Origin: Actinomycetota bacterium | Lineage (GTDB): Bacteria > Actinomycetota > Actinomycetes > Nanopelagicales > Nanopelagicaceae | Direction of reading: 5' to 3' | Length of the DNA: 32,653 nt | Assembly (NCBI GenBank): GCA_026392765.1 | Contig: JAPLBL010000071.1 | Span: forward strand, 1 to 32,653 | Shown here: positions 27,910 through 32,653 of the stretch, piece after piece | Position numbering within the stretch: position 1 is the stretch's first letter | Layout of the letters: each line of letters opens with the position of its first letter | The notes under the pieces: model-generated | Database searches by the model: none | Told to the model about the DNA's origin: nothing | Seen by the model: the letters and a program-made list of their open reading frames with translations, nothing else | Made by a program: the position numbers and the translations under genes

Positions 27910-28460
27910 TTACCCACCAACTTAGAGAGGCGAGATTTCTCAGCCTTGAGAGCTTCCGCAATTTTGCTATTTCCTCCACCGCGCCAGATGTGACAAATAG
28001 CGAGTGCAAGGGCATCGGTACTATCGACTGGTTTTGGTATCACCTCTAAATTCAATAACCGTTTAACCATCTCAGCAACTTGGGCTTTATTGGCCCGTCC
28101 TGAACCTGTCACCGCAGCTTTTACTTCTGATGGCGTATGCATCATTACTGGAATATTTCGGCGGGCTGCAACGAGGAGTGCGATTCCTGCAGCTTGAGCA
28201 GTTCCCATCACGGTTCGCACATTGTGTTGAGAAAAGACTCGCTCCACCGCAATGACATCAGGTTTATGAAGTGCAATCCACTCCTCTAGCTCACCTTCAA
28301 GTTGAAGTAAGCGTTGTTCAAGTGGTGCATCAGGGGAAGTGAGAATGACGCCAACGCCAACAAGTCTCAGTGGCTTACCAATAGCGCCCTCAACGATTCC
28401 AATGCCACAGCGGGTCAACCCTGGGTCGACGCCCAAAACTCTTCGCTGTATCTGGCTCAT
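27906..28460 (-). CDS. ruvC: Crossover junction endonuclease RuvC
   Basis: RuvC resolves Holliday junctions. The 184-aa RNase H-fold protein keeps the four acidic catalytic residues: Asp12 ([10 protein letters not shown]), Glu73 ([10 protein letters not shown]), Asp146 and Asp149 ([12 protein letters not shown]). [10 protein letters not shown], typical of the family, is present. It heads the ruvCAB cluster, 32 bases after yebC. Confidence 0.96.
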   Translation of the reverse strand: MSQIQRRVLGVDPGLTRCGIGIVEGAIGKPLRLVGVGVILTSPDAPLEQRLLQLEGELEEWIALHKPDVIAVERVFSQHNVRTVMGTAQAAGIALLVAARRNIPVMMHTPSEVKAAVTGSGRANKAQVAEMVKRLLNLEVIPKPVDSTDALALAICHIWRGGGNSKIAEALKAEKSRLSKLVGK

Positions 28461-28492
28461 AACTTCTAAGCCTAGGTCTTAGGACTGACGCA

Positions 28493-29245
28493 TTAAGAAA
28501 GGCTCGCCATAACCTCATCAGAGACATCAAAGTTTGAATAGACGTTCTGTACGTCATCTAACTCTTCGATGGCATCAATGAGTTCAAATACTTTTTGGGC
28601 GCCTTCAGCATCCAGTGGGATCTGCATCGATGGAAGGAAGGAGGAGTCAGCTGACTCGTAATCAATGCCAGCACTTTGCAGCGCAGTACGAGCTGCCACA
28701 AGATCACTTGCTTCGCAGACAACTTCAAAAGACTCGCCGAGATCGTTCACTTCTTCAACACCAGCATCGAGTGCTGCCTCCAGAATGGAATCCTCGGTCG
28801 CGCCAATCGCCTTATTGACGATGATGACACCCTTGCGATTGAAGAGGTAAGAGACAGAGCCAGGATCTGCCATGGAGCCACCGTTACGTGTGACGGCGAC
28901 GCGCACTTCAGAGGCTGCTCGGTTTCGATTATCTGAAAGACATTCAATCATGATGGCAACACCGTTAGGTCCATAGCCTTCATACATAATCGTCTGCCAA
29001 TCAGCGCCACCAGATTCAAGACCAGCACCGCGCTTAACTGCTCGTTCAATATTATCTGCAGGCATCGAATTCTTCTTAGCCTTTGCAATTGCATCAAAGA
29101 GCGTTGGGTTTCCATCAACATCTGGACCGCCATTACGAGATGCAACTTCAATTGCCTTGATTAACTTGGCAAAGTTTTTAGCACGACGGCTATCGATAAT
29201 TGCCTTCTTATGCTTTGTTGTTGCCCATTTGGAATGGCCTGACAT
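28493..29245 (-). CDS. yebC: YebC/PmpR-family regulatory or translation-associated protein
   Basis: The 250-aa protein starts with the invariant [15 protein letters not shown] and continues with [11 protein letters not shown] and [22 protein letters not shown]. YebC proteins have been described as DNA-binding regulators and more recently as factors relieving ribosome stalling on proline-rich sequences. Which role applies is not visible. I chose ATG at 29245, with GAGGTG about seven bases upstream; an extension to 29308 lacks family similarity. The neighbours pdxT and ruvC are the usual actinobacterial ones. Confidence 0.95.
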   Translation of the reverse strand: MSGHSKWATTKHKKAIIDSRRAKNFAKLIKAIEVASRNGGPDVDGNPTLFDAIAKAKKNSMPADNIERAVKRGAGLESGGADWQTIMYEGYGPNGVAIMIECLSDNRNRAASEVRVAVTRNGGSMADPGSVSYLFNRKGVIIVNKAIGATEDSILEAALDAGVEEVNDLGESFEVVCEASDLVAARTALQSAGIDYESADSSFLPSMQIPLDAEGAQKVFELIDAIEELDDVQNVYSNFDVSDEVMASLS

Positions 29246-29282
29246 GTCAAACACCTCAATCACTTTTAGGTATGGAACTACT

Positions 29283-29855
29283 TTATCTGCCTTTGCAGAT
29301 CTCATCAAAAAAGTAGCGATGCACAGCTAAATCGTGCGTCAATTCTGGATGAAAACTAGTTGCCAACAGGTTGCCTTCTCGCACCGCAACAGCGTGCTCG
29401 CCCGCTGTTGAAAGGACTTGAACGGATTTACCGACCTCTTCCACCCATGGGGCGCGGATAAAGACTGCATGAAGTGATGCGCCATTGAACTCAAGATCCG
29501 ATTCAAAGGAATCAACCTGACGTCCAAATGCATTACGTCTGACCGTAATATCAAGACCACCAAAAGTCTTCTGTCCAGCAATACCACCGACGATGCGATC
29601 GGCAAGAAGAATCATCCCTGCGCATGAGCCATAGACTGGCAATCCCTTTGCAATTACTTCCTTGATGGGCTCATAGAGATCAAAACTCTGAGCTAAGTGA
29701 ATGATTGTCGTTGATTCTCCACCAGGAAGAATCAGCGCATCTATTTCAGATAATTCTGAAGCACGTCGTACTTCGATTGCTAAATGACCACACTCTGTAG
29801 CGGCCTTTATATGCTCGCGAAAATCACCTTGTAATGCGAGAACGCCAACCTTCAT
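29283..29855 (-). CDS. pdxT: Pyridoxal 5'-phosphate synthase glutaminase subunit
   Basis: PdxT feeds glutamine-derived ammonia to PdxS for DXP-independent vitamin B6 synthesis. The 190-aa class I amidotransferase has [10 protein letters not shown] at the start, PGGEST at 44-49, nucleophile Cys78 in [10 protein letters not shown] and the catalytic His169 and Glu171 in SFHPELT. It lies 27 bases after pdxS. Confidence 0.96.
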   Translation of the reverse strand: MKVGVLALQGDFREHIKAATECGHLAIEVRRASELSEIDALILPGGESTTIIHLAQSFDLYEPIKEVIAKGLPVYGSCAGMILLADRIVGGIAGQKTFGGLDITVRRNAFGRQVDSFESDLEFNGASLHAVFIRAPWVEEVGKSVQVLSTAGEHAVAVREGNLLATSFHPELTHDLAVHRYFFDEICKGR

Positions 29856-29882
29856 GGGAGCTAACCCTCAAAGAGAGAAGGT

Positions 29883-30770
29883 TTACCAGCCGCGCTCAGC
29901 AAGGCGATGAGGAACTGGAATGTCTGCGACATTGATTCCCACCATTGCTTCACCTAGGCCGCGAGAAACTTCTGCAAGCACCTTTGCATCGTTAAAGAAT
30001 GTAGTTGCCTTCACACACGCCGCAGCGCGCTGAGCTGGATTTCCAGATTTAAAGATTCCAGAGCCGATAAAGACGCCATCTGCGCCCATCTGCATCATCA
30101 ATGCTGCATCGGCTGGAGTTGCAATTCCACCTGCCGTGAAGAGAACGACAGGAAGCTTGCCAGTCTCAGCAACTTCTTTCACGAGTGCATAAGGAGCTTG
30201 AAGTTCTTTAGCCGCAACATAGAGCTCATCTTCGCGCATTGAAGTAAGGCGGCGAATCTCTGCACCGATGGTGCGCATATGCATCATCGCATTTGAAACA
30301 TCACCAGTACCTGCTTCGCCCTTTGAGCGAATCATTGCTGCGCCTTCATTAATACGACGAAGAGCTTCGCCAAGATTAGTTGCACCACAGACGAAAGGAA
30401 TCTTAAATCCCCACTTATCAATGTGGTTTGTGTAATCAGCGGGTGTGAGTACTTCCGACTCATCGATGTAATCGACATTCAGAGTCTCGAGGATTTGAGC
30501 CTCAACGAAGTGGCCGATGCGAACCTTTGCCATCACAGGAATTGAAACCGCTGCTTGAATCTTTTGAATCATGTCAGGATCTGACATACGTGCTACTCCG
30601 CCTTGTGCACGGATATCTGCTGGCACACGCTCAAGTGCCATCACCGCACATGCACCTGCATCTTCTGCAATCTTTGCTTGCTCAACATTGACAACATCCA
30701 TGATGGTGCCGCCCTTGAGCATTTCAGCCATTCCGCGCTTAACGCGTGCTGTGCCAGTTGCTTCAGACAT
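29883..30770 (-). CDS. pdxS: Pyridoxal 5'-phosphate synthase lyase subunit
   Basis: PdxS condenses ribose 5-phosphate, glyceraldehyde 3-phosphate and ammonia into PLP. The 295-aa TIM-barrel protein has Asp25 (GTIMDVVN), the Schiff-base Lys82 in [27 protein letters not shown] and the phosphate loops GEAGTGDV and [15 protein letters not shown]. All are typical and highly conserved. ATG at 30770 has AGGAG about ten bases upstream. A 42-base gap separates it from the DUF3048 gene, with no clear terminator. Confidence 0.97.
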   Translation of the reverse strand: MSEATGTARVKRGMAEMLKGGTIMDVVNVEQAKIAEDAGACAVMALERVPADIRAQGGVARMSDPDMIQKIQAAVSIPVMAKVRIGHFVEAQILETLNVDYIDESEVLTPADYTNHIDKWGFKIPFVCGATNLGEALRRINEGAAMIRSKGEAGTGDVSNAMMHMRTIGAEIRRLTSMREDELYVAAKELQAPYALVKEVAETGKLPVVLFTAGGIATPADAALMMQMGADGVFIGSGIFKSGNPAQRAAACVKATTFFNDAKVLAEVSRGLGEAMVGINVADIPVPHRLAERGW

Positions 30771-30812
30771 GATGAGTAACTCCTAAGTTCACGATCTAAT
30801 GAGTATTGAAGT

Positions 30813-31847
30813 CTACTTTGAACTCTGATTTCTCGCATCCGCACCCTTTTTGGCAAATACAGGCTCTTTATCGGTCAGCGCCACCCAGATCTGCCCCTTA
30901 GCAAAGGAGATTTCTTCACCGGACTTAGTACGCCACTTGGTTCCAGAAGTTGCATCAACTCGTGACCACAGAGCCTCATAGGCACGACCATCTCGCAAGA
31001 TATAGCCACGACCTTCACCTACCGTTGCAGAAAAGGGAGTCACTCCACCCAATTTATCTCCATAGATGGAATCTGAAATGGAGACTAATTGAATCACTAG
31101 CGTCACAGGACCTAGATGTATTCCAGATGCTGCGATATCAAGCTCTGATGAATGATCTAGAAGCCAACGCTTCTCATCTTCTGACCATCTCGCATCATAG
31201 GAGCTTGCAGGCCATGAGATATGTACTGAATCAATATCAACTCCCCCGGCAGGTGCATCTCCAAAGCTCCAACCCATAGGTTTCGATGTAGCAATCTTCA
31301 ATCCCTTCTCCTTTATCCACTGCATGAGCAAGTCGGCTCGTAACACCATTGCGTAGGGTTGAATGCGATTGGGATCTGTTGTGTAAATGGTCGATGAGTG
31401 ATTCTGCGCACCAAGATCTTCCAAATCTGCACTTTCAATTTCTGGTCTCAATTTTGATTGAGCACCGCTATAGGCAAATGCAACGTGGCCAAATTGGGCA
31501 AGCAACTCGATATCTGAAATACGCGCTGATCTCACAGGACCAATGTGAGTTGGAATCTTTGATGAGAAGATGGCAGCAAGGCGTGTGAGTCCGCCTTCAA
31601 CCTGCTCGATATAGACGATGTCAGCATCTTCGAGTCCTATTTGGGGATGAGCCTGTCGCGTGTCATCAATCTTCACAGCCAATACTGGTCCATCAACTCC
31701 AGGTAGCCCGCTAATGGAGTTGATTGATGGACTCTTAATAAAAGGAATTCGGGAGATGAGTGAGTCTTGTGGATTAATTACAGCTATCACCACAACTGCT
31801 ATAGACAGCGCAGCAACTAGAACAATGCTTAGCTTTTTAGAGAACAT
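30813..31847 (-). CDS. DUF3048 (YerB-like) exported or membrane-anchored protein
   Basis: The protein has an N-terminal hydrophobic segment (about 6-25, a signal or anchor without a lipobox Cys) and then the DUF3048 pattern: PVLAVKIDDTRQAHPQIGLEDADIVYIEQVEGGLTR-type start (split over about 52-90), SSKIPTHIGPVRSARISDIELLAQFG and the C-terminal ATSGTKWRTKSGEEISFAKGQIWV. Function is unknown; relatives include the Bacillus lipoprotein YerB. Start is uncertain: ATG at 31847 (used here, 11-base overlap), 31862 or 31883. None has a good Shine-Dalgarno. Confidence 0.85.
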   Translation of the reverse strand: MFSKKLSIVLVAALSIAVVVIAVINPQDSLISRIPFIKSPSINSISGLPGVDGPVLAVKIDDTRQAHPQIGLEDADIVYIEQVEGGLTRLAAIFSSKIPTHIGPVRSARISDIELLAQFGHVAFAYSGAQSKLRPEIESADLEDLGAQNHSSTIYTTDPNRIQPYAMVLRADLLMQWIKEKGLKIATSKPMGWSFGDAPAGGVDIDSVHISWPASSYDARWSEDEKRWLLDHSSELDIAASGIHLGPVTLVIQLVSISDSIYGDKLGGVTPFSATVGEGRGYILRDGRAYEALWSRVDATSGTKWRTKSGEEISFAKGQIWVALTDKEPVFAKKGADARNQSSK

Positions 31848-32189
31848 CGCCTTCGAATTCATAAGTAACAGGTTCCGGCGCATTGCCAGCTAAGCGGAAG
31901 AATCGCATAAACCACTTCTTACGAACCATTTGAGTACGAGTGACCGCATCGACGTGCATAGACACTGCCATCTTTATCTTCTCGGTCAGCTCCTTAAGCT
32001 CTCGAATCAAATCCTGTTCGATGGGGCCAGAAATTGATGTCGAAGACTCAATCAAGATACCGAGCGCCCCAGTCAGTCCAGTCTCTGCTTGAGATCGATC
32101 CCGGACGCTAGCTTCACGTGCTTGATGTGCCGCAAAGGTAAGTAGTAAAGATGATGCTGGGTCAGATATATCTGAGCGAGCAATCTCAT
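31837..32189 (-). pseudogene. Truncated, out-of-frame conserved actinobacterial protein next to pimA
   Basis: The readable frame (about 32202 to 31837) encodes EIARSDISDPASSLLLTFAA, then REASVRDRSQAETGLTGAL, an amphipathic helix IRELKELTEKIKMAV and a tail RFFRLAGNAPEPVTYEFE. I recall the same order (LDPASSLLL..AAHEAR, DREQAES.L, then FRLAG.AP) in about 170-aa proteins after pimA in other Actinobacteria; those also have an N-terminal membrane segment and a helical stretch, which are missing here. The frame has no ATG or GTG start. An ATG with a strong Shine-Dalgarno (AGGAAGG, 32189) overlaps the glycosyltransferase stop but reads out of frame and stops after 38 codons. TTG at 32055 could make only a 72-aa tail. 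It may be a decayed gene or a sequence error. Confidence 0.55.
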
Positions 32190-32198
32190 CACGATTGC
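32180..32198 (-). repeat. Small inverted repeat at the broken gene start
   Basis: On the minus strand GCAATC-GTGATGA-GATTGC is a perfect 6-bp inverted repeat with a 7-base loop. The loop holds the glycosyltransferase stop (TGA) and the out-of-frame ATG of the next gene. It resembles the repeat at the carB break (670-684). Confidence 0.4.
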
Positions 32199-32653
32199 CT
32201 TCCTAAGAACTTATTCCATGCGCGATTTTCCGAAGACAGTGTCACCGTTGAACCACCCACCATCGCCATTTCATAGACATCATAAATCTTCTCTGCCACA
32301 ACATCCCAATCAAACTCTTGCGCGTATTTCTTGCCCCGTTGAGCTATCGCTCTCCTGCCCTCTTCATCACCTAGCAGAGCGATAACTTTCATCGCCAAAT
32401 CCTGGCTATCTTCAGATGCAAAGAGAGTTCCATATGCACCATGGCCAAGCAGCGAATCGAATGCAGGAATATCGCTTGCCACAACACTTGCTCCACCGGC
32501 CAGTGCTTCAGCCAAGATTATTCCAAAAGACTCTCCCCCTGTATTGGGCGCAATATAGAGACCGACAGAGGCGAGAAAGTTCGCCTTCTCCGATTCTGAG
32601 ATGCGGCCAAGGAATTCAAAACGCGAATGCAGATAAGGATCAATTTCTTTCAA
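32189..32653 (-). CDS. GT4-family glycosyltransferase, PimA-like (5' end outside the window)
   Basis: The 154-residue C-terminal part of a GT-B glycosyltransferase. It has the nucleotide-sugar binding region LYIAPNTGGESFGIILAEALAGG, with the E-x7-E motif (ESFGIILAE), and PAFDSLLGHGAYGTLF; it ends with FDWDVVAEKIYDVYE. The APNTGGESFG wording and the pdxS-side location match phosphatidylinositol mannosyltransferase PimA of Actinobacteria, which moves mannose from GDP-mannose to phosphatidylinositol at the membrane. The family is sure; the exact acceptor is inferred. Confidence 0.85.
   Translation of the reverse strand: MKEIDPYLHSRFEFLGRISESEKANFLASVGLYIAPNTGGESFGIILAEALAGGASVVASDIPAFDSLLGHGAYGTLFASEDSQDLAMKVIALLGDEEGRRAIAQRGKKYAQEFDWDVVAEKIYDVYEMAMVGGSTVTLSSENRAWNKFLGRQS

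Overview
The window is a dense, almost gap-free stretch of bacterial chromosome. Gene order, protein families and moderate base composition point to an actinobacterium with a streamlined genome. The best guess, from protein character and synteny alone, is a freshwater acI-type lineage (Nanopelagicales, the Planktophila/Nanopelagicus group). Most neighbouring genes overlap by 1 or 4 bases (TAATG, ATGA or GTGA junctions). The longest gap between genes is about 130 bases, and no rRNA, tRNA, CRISPR array, IS element or prophage is visible. The order resembles a compacted version of the mycobacterial and streptomycete blocks that carry the pyr genes, bldD-nusB-efp, aro, mltG-ruvX-alaS, aspS, hisS, rel, secDF, ruvCAB, pdxST and pimA.

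Bases 1-5734 (minus strand) hold the pyrimidine operon pyrR-pyrB-pyrC-carA-carB. A hairpin with a perfect PyrR-type binding loop lies directly against the pyrR Shine-Dalgarno, which suggests autoregulation at translation. carB is broken into two out-of-frame pieces at about 680, and about 57 codons of the oligomerisation domain are missing at the break. Divergent from pyrR is bldD (plus strand), which keeps the full c-di-GMP-binding signature.

Bases 6356-20049 (minus strand) form one long co-directional block in transcription order: metallo-hydrolase, hisS, aspS, a DUF948-like protein, alaS, ruvX, mltG, aroE, prepilin peptidase, aroC, aroK, aroB, aroQ, efp, nusB. It joins three aminoacyl-tRNA synthetases, a cell-wall transglycosylase, five shikimate-pathway enzymes and two translation/transcription factors. 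A divergent DUF349 gene (plus, 20183-21499) faces the stringent-response gene rel.

Bases 21507-32653 (minus strand) hold pimA-like glycosyltransferase (partial), a truncated conserved gene, a DUF3048 protein, pdxS, pdxT, yebC, ruvC, ruvA, ruvB, secD, secF and rel. yajC, usually between ruvB and secD, is absent from that junction. The gene after the glycosyltransferase has lost its N-terminal part and its in-frame start.

I found no wholly new system. The most notable signals are the two broken genes, whose junctions look alike, the PyrR hairpin at pyrR, and a c-di-GMP-type BldD in a compact genome.
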